From NCBI GenBank assembly GCA_011041825.1, contig DRAO01000455.1, positions 1 through 6,571 on the forward strand: DNA of 6,571 bases, given 5' to 3'. How positions within the stretch are numbered: position 1 is the stretch's first letter; every line of letters starts with the position of its first letter. Positions 1 to 5,609 of this stretch are shown piece by piece. Origin of the DNA: Chloroflexota bacterium (GTDB taxonomy: Bacteria > Chloroflexota > Anaerolineae > SpSt-600). The notes below the pieces were generated by a model. That model did no database searches, was not told where the DNA came from, and saw only the letters and a list, made by a program, of their open reading frames with translations. The position numbers were made by a program, and so were the translations under genes.

Positions 1-15
1 CCAACCTTGTGTTGG
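1..15. repeat. Short hairpin with CTTGT loop, copy 1 (at window edge)
   Basis: The arms CCAAC (1-5) and GTTGG (11-15) are perfect reverse complements around the loop CTTGT (6-10). The window begins at the first paired base, so the stem may be longer than seen. The loop is identical to that of the hairpin at 38-60, which marks the two as members of one repeat family. The function is unknown. It lies just upstream of the first gene, in a stretch I treat as non-coding. Confidence 0.5.
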
Positions 16-37
16 CGGAGCATCAGCCCTCTCCACC

Positions 38-60
38 GCCCCAAACCTTGTGTTTGGGGC
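38..60. repeat. Perfect 9-bp hairpin with CTTGT loop, copy 2
   Basis: GCCCCAAAC (38-46) and GTTTGGGGC (52-60) form a perfect 9-bp stem around CTTGT (47-51). The inner AAC/GTT pairs and the loop match copy 1 at 1-15, while the outer stem is different and longer. No T-run follows, so it is not a classical intrinsic terminator. It ends 8 bases before the ATG chosen for the first gene, so it could influence translation of that gene, but this is only inference from position. Confidence 0.6.
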
Positions 61-68
61 AAGCGGGA

Positions 69-857
69 ATGGGCGCTTTGCTGAGGGCACTGGATGCAAG
101 GGCTTTTCTCGGGTTCAGAGTGTGGGAGTTCTCGTTCCACAGCCTCTTCCGCCCTTATGGTCGCTGGTTCCTGCGCCGGATTGTGTTCAGGCATCCAGAG
201 GCGGCTCTGCGGGGCCTCCTGGCCTACCGTAAATCCGTGCGCTCCGGGCTCCTCGGTGGCGCAATTAACCCCGTGGGCAGGGTTGACCCCGATGAGTTCG
301 TCGCAGAAGCGAGCCGGGGGAGGCTACTGGTAGCGCCTGGCTTCTGCCAGAAGCCCTTTGGCTGTCCTGCCGGGCGCTTTAACCACGATTGCATTGCCCT
401 GGGGAGCTCTCTGCTCTATGCGGAAGCTTCCGGGCAAGGGGAAACGCTTCCCCCTTGCCGCAACTGCTATATCTATGAAATCGGCTCCCTCGCCATCCAG
501 GCCGGGGCTTCGGTGTACATTATGACCAGCGCCCTGGACATAGGCCGCCACATTTTGCTGCCGTCCCTGGAGGACAGGCGCTTCACCCACATCCTGGCCT
601 GCGTGTGCCCTTATTCGGCGCATCCCTTCACATTGGCCCTGGAGATATGCGGCCTGAGGGGTTACGTGGTCACTTTTGCCCGAGGAGCCTGCGCCGATTA
701 CGCTGCCTGGGCCAGGGCCGATGAAGGCATCAAACCGGAGCAAACTTCCCTCGCCCCGGAGGGGGACGAGTGGATAAGGAAGCTGCTGGAGGAATGCCAG
801 GCACATCACGATTGTGGAGGTAAACGGATATGGAGGCGGAAATCACCCGCAGCATAA
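69..857 (+). CDS. Cysteine-rich protein of unknown function (possibly DUF116-like)
   Basis: I do not recognise this protein with certainty. From the ATG at 69 it has 262 residues. Its most striking part is a cysteine cluster: C93, C99 and C108 in a segment containing GCPAGRFNHDC, then C130-x2-C133, then C178-x-C180. This looks like a metal or Fe-S binding site. The stretch from C130 to about residue 200 (CxxC, then EI, VYI, an IL-CVC strand and ALEICGLRG) resembles from memory the DUF116 family, but no alignment was possible. I see no clear signal peptide; the N-terminal 50 residues are aromatic- and arginine-rich. The frame is open from a GTG at 9 and up to the window edge, but codons 9-68 run through two perfect hairpins and give a low-complexity proline-rich peptide, so the ATG at 69 is preferred. 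The last nine codons overlap ctaB by 28 bases, which indicates one operon. A role in heme or metal handling is possible only by association. Confidence 0.75.
   Translation: MGALLRALDARAFLGFRVWEFSFHSLFRPYGRWFLRRIVFRHPEAALRGLLAYRKSVRSGLLGGAINPVGRVDPDEFVAEASRGRLLVAPGFCQKPFGCPAGRFNHDCIALGSSLLYAEASGQGETLPPCRNCYIYEIGSLAIQAGASVYIMTSALDIGRHILLPSLEDRRFTHILACVCPYSAHPFTLALEICGLRGYVVTFARGACADYAAWARADEGIKPEQTSLAPEGDEWIRKLLEECQAHHDCGGKRIWRRKSPAA
433..459. repeat. Intragenic hairpin inside the cysteine-rich gene
   Basis: GGCAA (433-437), GGGG (438-441) and AA (442-443) pair with TT (448-449), four of the five C's at 450-454, and TTGCC (455-459). This gives an 11-bp stem with a single bulged C and a four-base loop. 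It sits directly after the palindrome GGAAGCTTCC (422-431). It encodes the segment between C108 and C130 of the protein. It may be chance in a GC-rich gene or a trace of a repeat absorbed into the coding sequence. Confidence 0.4.
816..820 (+). promoter_or_regulatory. Ribosome binding site for ctaB
   Basis: GGAGG lies nine bases before the ATG at 830 and inside the 3' end of the preceding gene. It fixes the ctaB start and supports translational coupling with the upstream cysteine-rich gene. An ATG at 814 in another frame has no such site and opens only a short ORF. Confidence 0.75.
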
Positions 858-1723
858 AAACACGAGTGCTCTCTTCCCTCAAGGCTTACCTGCTGGTCAC
901 CAAGCCCCCCAGCGTAATGCTCCTGGTGTTCACGGCCATAGGCGGGATGATAGCTGCCACAGGGGCTTCCATCCGGTGGCCCGCTTTCCTCCTTGCTTTG
1001 ACGGCTATCACCGCCGGATGCGCCGGAGCAAATACCATCACCTGCTACATTGACCGGGATATTGATGCCATAATGGAGCGCACCCGCAAGCGCCCCCTCC
1101 CTCAGGGACGCATCTCCCCCACAGGGGCTCTTATCTGGGGGATCATCCTGTGCGGGGTGGCGCTGGTGCTGTCGGCCTCCCTGAACCCCGTGGCCTTCTT
1201 CTGGATGCTCTTCGGGCTTTTCGATAACATCGTGATTTACAGCCTGCTCTCCAAACGCCGCACGGCCTGGAACATCGTCCTGGGTTCTTTCAGCGGCGGT
1301 GCGCCAACGGTGTTCGGGTGGGCGGCAATGCGTGGTGATACCACCTTGTTGCCGGTGCTTATGGCCGCTCTGGTGGTGCTCTGGACCCCAAGCCACATCT
1401 GGAGCCTGGCAATCCGGTATCGGGATGACTACGCCAGGGCCAATGTGCCAATGCTGCCGGTGGTGTCAAAGGTTGAAAAGGTTTTGCGCTGCATTGTCTC
1501 CACGGCCTTCCTGATGGTAATTTCATCGGTGCTTATCTACCGGCTGGGCAATTTCGGCCTCATCTATGCTGCATTGGCTTTCCCCCTGGGCATTGCTATG
1601 CTGGCAGGGCATATTTACCTCTGGTTCCACCCCACCCCCCGTAATGCCTGGAGGATGTTCAAGCTCACCAGCCCTTATCTGGCAGCGGTGTTCACGGGGA
1701 TTATAGTTGATAGCGTGATATGA
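830..1723 (+). CDS. ctaB: Protoheme IX farnesyltransferase (heme o synthase), divergent CtaB/CyoE type
   Basis: This is an integral membrane UbiA-superfamily prenyltransferase of 297 residues, the usual length for CtaB/CyoE. That family transfers farnesyl from farnesyl diphosphate to the heme B vinyl group, giving heme O for heme-copper oxidases. Visible family marks are TKP near residue 24, the first Asp-rich motif with D75, D77 and D79 followed by MERTRKRPL (82-90), SKRRTAWNIV (141-150), WTPSHIW (185-191) and DDY (199-201) followed by VPMLPVV (206-212). Hydrophobic segments cover most of the rest. Several usually constant positions differ: Thr71-Cys72 stand where Asn is normal before the Asp motif, WTPSH replaces WTPPH, and ANVPM replaces AGVPM. 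The family call is firm, but an altered substrate or prenyl donor cannot be excluded. The gene overlaps its upstream neighbour by 28 bases and shares ATGA with the downstream transglycosylase gene, so all three look like one transcript. No oxidase subunit is in the window. Confidence 0.88.
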   Translation: MEAEITRSIKTRVLSSLKAYLLVTKPPSVMLLVFTAIGGMIAATGASIRWPAFLLALTAITAGCAGANTITCYIDRDIDAIMERTRKRPLPQGRISPTGALIWGIILCGVALVLSASLNPVAFFWMLFGLFDNIVIYSLLSKRRTAWNIVLGSFSGGAPTVFGWAAMRGDTTLLPVLMAALVVLWTPSHIWSLAIRYRDDYARANVPMLPVVSKVEKVLRCIVSTAFLMVISSVLIYRLGNFGLIYAALAFPLGIAMLAGHIYLWFHPTPRNAWRMFKLTSPYLAAVFTGIIVDSVI

Positions 1724-4095
1724 AGCTGCATATCCGTCTGTGCATCTCGGTTGCCGTTCTGAGCATAATGCTGGCGGGGCTGAATTCGGCCCTCCCGACC
1801 CCTGCCTATGGGGAAACCCCTCTCCTCTCCTTTTACGAACGCCTGTGGCAGAAAGCCATCAACCTCAAGGAAGAAGGACGCTGCCCTCAGGCCGCACCGC
1901 TATTCCAAGTCCTTATCAACTCCCCCACACCTTACGCCCCCGATGCCCTTTTCCACCTGGCAGAATGCCTGGAAATGGAGGAAGACTGGCCTCAAGCCGC
2001 CGCTGCCTGGCGGAAATTCACCCACCGCTATAAAGATGACCCCCGGATGCCCGGGGCGCTCTTCCGGCTGGGCAATGCCTACCGGAATCTCCAAAACTAT
2101 GGGGCTGCCATCCAGGTTTTCTTACATTATGTCAGCCTCGATGCCCCTCTTGCTGACCTGGCCTGGGAAGCCATCGGCGATGCATACGTGGAATTAGGCC
2201 GCTATGAGGCAGCCATCCGGGCTTACAACGAAGCCCTCCAGGTTAGCCCTACCCCCTGGGGGAAGCGAAACCTCCAGGAGAAGATGGCCCAGGCATATCT
2301 GAAAGCCGGGGATTTCCCTTCTGCCGCAGCCGTCTATGAAAAGCTCCTATCCCAGGCTCCTGACCTCTGTTACCGGGCCAAGGTGGATTACCTGCTGGGG
2401 AATGTGTTGCTTCAGATGGGACGGGCTGAGGATGCATACGCCCGGTTCCTGGATGCGGTGTGGAAAGCCCCAGCCGCCGAACACTCTTATTTGGCCCTGA
2501 TACAACTGGTGGAAGCCGGGGTAAAGGTGGATGATTACCAGAGAGGGTTGGTTGATTATTACGCCTGCTCCTCTTACCCCGCTGCCTGTGGAGCCGCTGT
2601 AATGGCTTTTCAGCGCTATATCCTGGCCCACCCCAAGGACCATAAGGCTGAAGCCCATTATTATGCAGCCCTGGCATATCGCACAGCGGGGAATTATGAA
2701 GCCGCCCTGAAGGAATGGGACTGGCTCATCTACACTCACCCCGGGAGTTCCCTCGTCCCCGAAGGGTGGTGGGAGAAAGGGCGTACCTTCGAGTGGATGG
2801 GCGATTTGGACGAAGCCATAGCCACATACCGCAAGCTGGCGGATTTGCACCCCGATAGCCCTTACGCCCTTAAAGCCCTGTGGCGGATGGCGCAACTGCT
2901 GGAAAGACAGGGGGAACTACGAGCGGCCTCCGAAGCTTATCTCAAGGCGGCAGAGAGAGAAAAAGATGAAACCCGCCAGGCCGATGCCCTGTTTCAAGCC
3001 GGGCTGGCATTGTACCGGGCCGGAGATTTTGAAGGGGCCGCAGATTTGTGGGACAGGCTGAACGACCAGGGCGACCCCCGTCCTGCAAGGGCTCTCTTCT
3101 GGCTGGGCAAAGCTGCCTATGCCCAGGGAAAGTTCTCCTATGCCCGGAGCCACTGGCAGAAGGCCGCTTCCGAAGCGCCATCAAGTTATTACGGCCTGCG
3201 GGCATCGGTGCGGTTGAGGAAATTTGAAATCGCCGGATGTCGCCAATTGCCTCCCCCCGGCCCTCCCACCGACCTTCCGGAGAAATTGCTCACCTGGGTG
3301 AGCGTGTGGTCCCCTTATGATGACCTGCCCACACCCTGCCGGGGAATCGGCAGCCCCAAATCCCGCTCACCCGGGGAAATCAAAACCTCAGAGCCGCCCC
3401 ATTCCGTTCGGGCTAAAGCGCTGCTTGAGGCCGGACTGAGGCGAGAAGCCCTCGCCCTTTATGAGAGCATCCGCCGGGAATACCAGGGAGATGCCCCGGC
3501 CCTGGCCTGCCTGGCCATCCGCTTTCTGGGGGAAAAACTCTACGCCCCATCCATCCGCAGCGCCCTCAGCCTCATCCATATGGCAGAGGAAGCGGGGGCG
3601 CCGCCTCCCCCCATCTGCATACAGCGTATAGCCTACCCCTTGCATTACGCCAACCTCATCCAGGAAGAGGCGTGCGCTGTGGGAATGGACCCCCTGTTCC
3701 TGGCCGCCGTCATCCATCAGGAGAGCCTGTTCGACCCCACCGTAAGTTCCTGGGCCGGGGCAGTGGGGCTTATGCAGATTATGCCCACCACCGGGCAGGG
3801 CATTGCTAAAGCCCTGAGGTGGGACGATTATCGGGAGCGGGATTTGCAAAAGCCGTTTTTAAGTGTAAAATTCGGTGTGTGGTATCTCAAGCGGCAGCGG
3901 GAGCGCTTTGGGGATTGGCTGGTGGCTTTGGCTGCCTACAATGGCGGGCCGGGCAATGCCGCCAGGTGGTGGGAGGAAGCCCAAGGCGACCCTGACCTCT
4001 TCGTGGAATTGATTTCACTGGATGAGACAAAGGAGTATGTGAAGCGGATTTACGAGCGATATGCGACCTACCGGCGCTTATATTCCGCATCTTGA
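1720..4095 (+). CDS. Slt70-like soluble lytic transglycosylase with TPR repeats, exported
   Basis: This 791-residue protein should cleave the MurNAc-GlcNAc bond of peptidoglycan with formation of 1,6-anhydro-MurNAc, acting outside the membrane. Residues 1-31 are a signal peptide: a basic start, a hydrophobic core and A-Y-G before a likely cleavage after G31. Residues about 40-500 form a run of roughly ten TPR-like helical pairs with the usual small and aromatic spacing. SSYYGLRA near 495 resembles the region before the Slt70 linker. Residues about 510-560 are proline-rich and low complexity, and a linker-like helical part follows near 565-620. The C-terminal SLT domain carries HQES with the catalytic E668, GLMQIMP (683-689) and AYNGGPGNA (739-747), then ETKEYVKRI near the end, which are the hallmark motifs of family 1 transglycosylases. 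It is longer than E. coli Slt70 (about 640 residues) because of the extended TPR part. Its ATG overlaps the ctaB stop as ATGA and has no strong ribosome binding site of its own, so translation probably depends on coupling. Confidence 0.92.
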   Translation: MKLHIRLCISVAVLSIMLAGLNSALPTPAYGETPLLSFYERLWQKAINLKEEGRCPQAAPLFQVLINSPTPYAPDALFHLAECLEMEEDWPQAAAAWRKFTHRYKDDPRMPGALFRLGNAYRNLQNYGAAIQVFLHYVSLDAPLADLAWEAIGDAYVELGRYEAAIRAYNEALQVSPTPWGKRNLQEKMAQAYLKAGDFPSAAAVYEKLLSQAPDLCYRAKVDYLLGNVLLQMGRAEDAYARFLDAVWKAPAAEHSYLALIQLVEAGVKVDDYQRGLVDYYACSSYPAACGAAVMAFQRYILAHPKDHKAEAHYYAALAYRTAGNYEAALKEWDWLIYTHPGSSLVPEGWWEKGRTFEWMGDLDEAIATYRKLADLHPDSPYALKALWRMAQLLERQGELRAASEAYLKAAEREKDETRQADALFQAGLALYRAGDFEGAADLWDRLNDQGDPRPARALFWLGKAAYAQGKFSYARSHWQKAASEAPSSYYGLRASVRLRKFEIAGCRQLPPPGPPTDLPEKLLTWVSVWSPYDDLPTPCRGIGSPKSRSPGEIKTSEPPHSVRAKALLEAGLRREALALYESIRREYQGDAPALACLAIRFLGEKLYAPSIRSALSLIHMAEEAGAPPPPICIQRIAYPLHYANLIQEEACAVGMDPLFLAAVIHQESLFDPTVSSWAGAVGLMQIMPTTGQGIAKALRWDDYRERDLQKPFLSVKFGVWYLKRQRERFGDWLVALAAYNGGPGNAARWWEEAQGDPDLFVELISLDETKEYVKRIYERYATYRRLYSAS

Positions 4096-4207
4096 ACAAA
4101 TTGCGGGGGTGTCGTGCGGGGCTTTGCCTCGAATGAGAAAACACCCTCTTCTTTATCCCCAGCCTGCTGAGGCCAAAAGTGAAGAGGCTTGTTAAGGGGG
4201 GTGAGCT
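4096..4207. other. Intergenic gap between transglycosylase and ROK kinase genes
   Basis: This gap holds a long-range inverted repeat, CCTCTTC (4145-4151) with GAAGAGG (4181-4187), whose loop contains a small AGCCT/AGG fold. Upstream there is a weak GGGGC-TTT-GCCTC hairpin (4118-4130) without a T-run. No convincing -35/-10 pair or intrinsic terminator is visible, so I cannot tell whether the kinase gene is read from the upstream operon or from its own promoter. Confidence 0.4.
4194..4203 (+). promoter_or_regulatory. Ribosome binding site for the ROK kinase
   Basis: AAGGGGGGTG, a purine-rich Shine-Dalgarno-like stretch, ends four bases before the ATG at 4208. Its AAGGGG core is at the usual distance and supports that start. 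Confidence 0.65.
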
Positions 4208-5173
4208 ATGGATAAACCGATAGCAGCCCTTGACCTGGGGGGCACTCAGATACGCACGGCCCTTTACGATAGAGAAGGGAACCTCCTCGCCAGGTATGCC
4301 TGCCCCACCAGCGCTTATGAGGGCAGGGATGCCGTGATTGCCCGGATAATCAAGGCTTTGGAAGAGGTGGCGAAGGGGGAGAACCTGGCAGCCATCGGGG
4401 TGGGGGCCCCTGGCCCTTTGGACCCCTGGGAGGGGGTGATTTTCAGTGCTCCAAACCTCCCCGGCTGGGAAAATGTCCCCCTCAAACGCATCCTGTCCGA
4501 ACGCTTTGGGGTGCCAGTCTTCGTGGGGAACGATGCCAATGTGGCGGCATTGGCCGAACATCGGTTAGGGGCAGGAGCAGGCTTCCCCAACATCATCTAC
4601 ATAACCGTCAGCACCGGCATAGGCGGCGGCATCATCGTTGATAACCGGCTTCTCCTGGGGGCCAGAGGGCTCGCCGGAGAGGTGGGCCACATCGTGGTGG
4701 AGCCGGAAGGCCCCGTGTGCAACTGTGGCAACCGGGGATGTATGGAAGCGATGGCCGCAGGCCCGGCCATTGCCAGGGAAGCGGTGAGGCGGATAAGAGA
4801 GGGGGAGGAATCCCTCATCCTCGAGATGGTTAACGGCGATGTGGGGGCCATCACCGCCAGGGAGGTGGCGTTGGCCGCCCAGCAGGGCGATGAATTGGCA
4901 GTGGAGGTTTTCAGGCTGGCCGGGTATTACATTGGCATAGGGATAGTATCCCTGATGCACCTCTTCAACCCTTCACGCATCATCATAGGGGGGAGCGTAG
5001 CCAAGGCGGGTCCTGTGCTCTTTGGGCCGATAGAGGAGACCGTTGAAAGCCGGGTGATGGAGGAATTCCTGAAGGGCTTTGCAGTGGTGCCTGCATCACT
5101 GGGAGATGATGTGGGCTTGCTAGGCGCATTTGTGCTTGCCAGGGATGAGATAGCACCGGAGCACGGGGCTTGA
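4208..5173 (+). CDS. ROK-family sugar kinase, probably glucokinase
   Basis: This 321-residue cytoplasmic kinase should phosphorylate a hexose such as glucose, or possibly an N-acetyl amino sugar, using ATP. The N-terminal DLGGT (9-13) is the phosphate-binding loop. GVGAPGPLD follows near 65-73. GNDAN (107-111) contains the catalytic base D109. STGIGGGI near 137-144 is the second ATP-binding loop. The ROK signature spans GEVGH (157-161) to CNCGNRGCME (171-180), with the zinc ligands H161, C171, C173 and C178 all present. Length and motif order are normal for the family and nothing is missing. Because there is no N-terminal helix-turn-helix, it is an enzyme and not a ROK repressor. Glucose and GlcNAc kinases of this family cannot be separated by eye, so no gene symbol is given. 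The following gene is separated from it by a 436-base repeat-rich spacer. Confidence 0.92.
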   Translation: MDKPIAALDLGGTQIRTALYDREGNLLARYACPTSAYEGRDAVIARIIKALEEVAKGENLAAIGVGAPGPLDPWEGVIFSAPNLPGWENVPLKRILSERFGVPVFVGNDANVAALAEHRLGAGAGFPNIIYITVSTGIGGGIIVDNRLLLGARGLAGEVGHIVVEPEGPVCNCGNRGCMEAMAAGPAIAREAVRRIREGEESLILEMVNGDVGAITAREVALAAQQGDELAVEVFRLAGYYIGIGIVSLMHLFNPSRIIIGGSVAKAGPVLFGPIEETVESRVMEEFLKGFAVVPASLGDDVGLLGAFVLARDEIAPEHGA

Positions 5174-5195
5174 ACTTGCGTTTTCCCTTGCCTTC

Positions 5196-5223
5196 CATCG
5201 GCTTTCGTGCTAAACTACCGATG
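5196..5223. repeat. Hairpin downstream of the ROK kinase gene
   Basis: CATCGG (5196-5201) pairs with CCGATG (5218-5223) around a 16-base loop. It begins 22 bases after the kinase stop codon. An alternative fold pairs GGCTT (5200-5204) with AAGCC (5224-5228). No T-run follows, so a terminator role is doubtful. Confidence 0.35.
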
Positions 5224-5226
5224 AAG

Positions 5227-5334
5227 CCGGGCTGGAAGCCCCGGCCTGAGCGGTGAAAGCCCGCTGGAAGCGGGCTGTTTAGGGCGCTTTCAGCGCCCTT
5301 CCATTTCTCAGCTGGGAGCTTCCAGTTCCCAGCT
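5227..5334. repeat. Cluster of four hairpins sharing a CTG(G/A)AAG apex
   Basis: There are four hairpins in 108 bases. The first (5227-5244) has GGGCT-GGA-AGCCC with two more outer pairs past a bulged C. The second (5258-5276) has AGCCCGCT-GGA-AGCGGGCT. The third (5281-5299) has AGGGCGCT-TTC-AGCGCCCT. The fourth (5310-5334) has AGCTGGGA pairing with TCCCAGCT, extended inward by a G-T wobble and two more pairs to a TCC loop. On the opposite strand the third and fourth read CTGAAAG and CTGGAAG at the apex, so all four share one core in two orientations. The outer stems differ between copies yet stay paired. This resembles a family of short palindromic intergenic repeats (REP-like). The third could weakly terminate transcription of the kinase gene, but only TT and a pyrimidine stretch follow it. 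Confidence 0.7.
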
Positions 5335-5354
5335 AAAGGCACCGATTGCCCGAA

Positions 5355-5373
5355 ATAATTTCTCAAAAATTAT
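5355..5373. repeat. AT-rich hairpin next to the three-armed repeat
   Basis: ATAATTT (5355-5361) pairs perfectly with AAATTAT (5367-5373) around CTCAA. It stands out as an AT-rich island in GC-rich surroundings and ends two bases before the left arm of the inverted repeat at 5376. It may be an insertion target or part of a promoter region. Neither role is proven. Confidence 0.45.
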
Positions 5374-5375
5374 GA

Positions 5376-5522
5376 GCCGCTGCCCACAAAAACATACCCT
5401 GCTAGCTCCGCCGCTAAGGAGGGTAGCTCCATACTTAATCGTGGTCACATAAGAAAGTGGGATTTTGTCCCAAGAAGAGAGGTGTTTTTGTGGGCAACGG
5501 CGAAGCCGTTGCCCACAAAAAC
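5376..5522. repeat. Three-armed inverted repeat, possible miniature transposable element
   Basis: Arm A (5376-5394) reads GCCGCTGCCCACAAAAACA. Arm B (5483-5501) is its reverse complement at 18 of 19 positions. Arm C (5505-5522) reads GCCGTTGCCCACAAAAAC and is perfectly complementary to B across a three-base GAA gap, giving an 18-bp hairpin. Arms A and B therefore bound a 126-bp unit that looks like a miniature inverted-repeat element. The interior carries smaller folds: TACCCT (5395-5400) with AGGGTA (5420-5425), a repeated TAGCTCC (5403-5409 and 5424-5430), and TGGGA-TTTTG-TCCCA (5458-5472). There is no coding capacity, so any mobility would need a transposase from elsewhere. The B-C hairpin has T's on its 5' arm and A's on its 3' arm, the reverse of an intrinsic terminator. 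Confidence 0.7.
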
Positions 5523-5549
5523 GCTTCCTTGTTCTCCTTTTTCGCCCCC

Positions 5550-5577
5550 ACCGTGGGGCAACATTGCCAACCACGGT
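5550..5577. repeat. Leader hairpin upstream of the Lon-related protease gene
   Basis: ACCGTGG (5550-5556) pairs with CCACGGT (5571-5577). Inside it GGCA (5557-5560) pairs with TGCC (5565-5568), leaving a two-base bulge on the 3' side. A competing fold is CCCCA-CCG-TGGGG (5546-5558). It ends 18 bases before the Shine-Dalgarno site. It could be a regulatory leader structure or an operator, since protease genes are often stress controlled, but no known operator (such as CIRCE) is recognisable. Confidence 0.45.
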
Positions 5578-5595
5578 TAAATGGAGTGCTACCCT

Positions 5596-5602
5596 AAGGA
5601 GG
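5596..5602 (+). promoter_or_regulatory. Ribosome binding site for the Lon-related protease
   Basis: AAGGAGG is a near-perfect Shine-Dalgarno site seven bases before the ATG at 5610, which fixes the start of the last gene. Confidence 0.85.
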
Positions 5603-5609
5603 ATGGGCT

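Larger units (their letters stand above)
5174..5609. other. Repeat-rich non-coding spacer
   Basis: This 436-base stretch between the kinase and protease genes has no credible gene. Minus-strand reading frames cross it, but they run through palindromes and lack recognisable protein features. From left to right it holds a 6-bp long-loop hairpin (5196-5223), a cluster of four apex-sharing hairpins (5227-5334), an AT-rich hairpin (5355-5373), a three-armed inverted repeat (5376-5522) and a leader hairpin (5550-5577). The ribosome binding site of the protease gene follows. Its mosaic make-up looks like a site where small repeats have accumulated. Confidence 0.75.

Noticed and set aside
9..68. N-terminal extension of the first gene from a GTG at 9
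   Set aside because: The frame is open, but these codons run through two perfect hairpins and encode a proline-rich, featureless peptide. The ATG at 69 is more plausible, though the extension is not ruled out.
806..1396. Minus-strand reading frame of 196 codons
   Set aside because: It is opposite ctaB, whose family motifs are unmistakable. The minus product is low-complexity Gly, His and Pro-rich sequence.
3887..4561. Minus-strand reading frame of 224 codons
   Set aside because: It lies opposite the motif-bearing ends of the transglycosylase and ROK kinase genes, spans the gap between them, and its product has no recognisable features. It is a shadow of GC-rich codon use.
5227..5334. CRISPR array
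   Set aside because: The units are hairpins with different stems in both orientations. There are no direct repeats of constant length with unique spacers, and no cas genes.
5346..5375. Promoter with TTGCCC and a TTATGA/ATTATG -10 region
   Set aside because: The -10 match is poor, and the AT-rich sequence is explained by the hairpin at 5355-5373. There is not enough support to annotate it.
5484..5522. Intrinsic transcription terminator formed by the B-C hairpin
   Set aside because: The stem has T's on the 5' arm and A's on the 3' arm on both strands, so neither strand gives a U-run after the stem.
5308..5574. Minus-strand reading frame of 88 codons across the spacer
   Set aside because: It runs through the palindromic repeats, so the repeated peptide segments reflect inverted DNA repeats and not protein structure.
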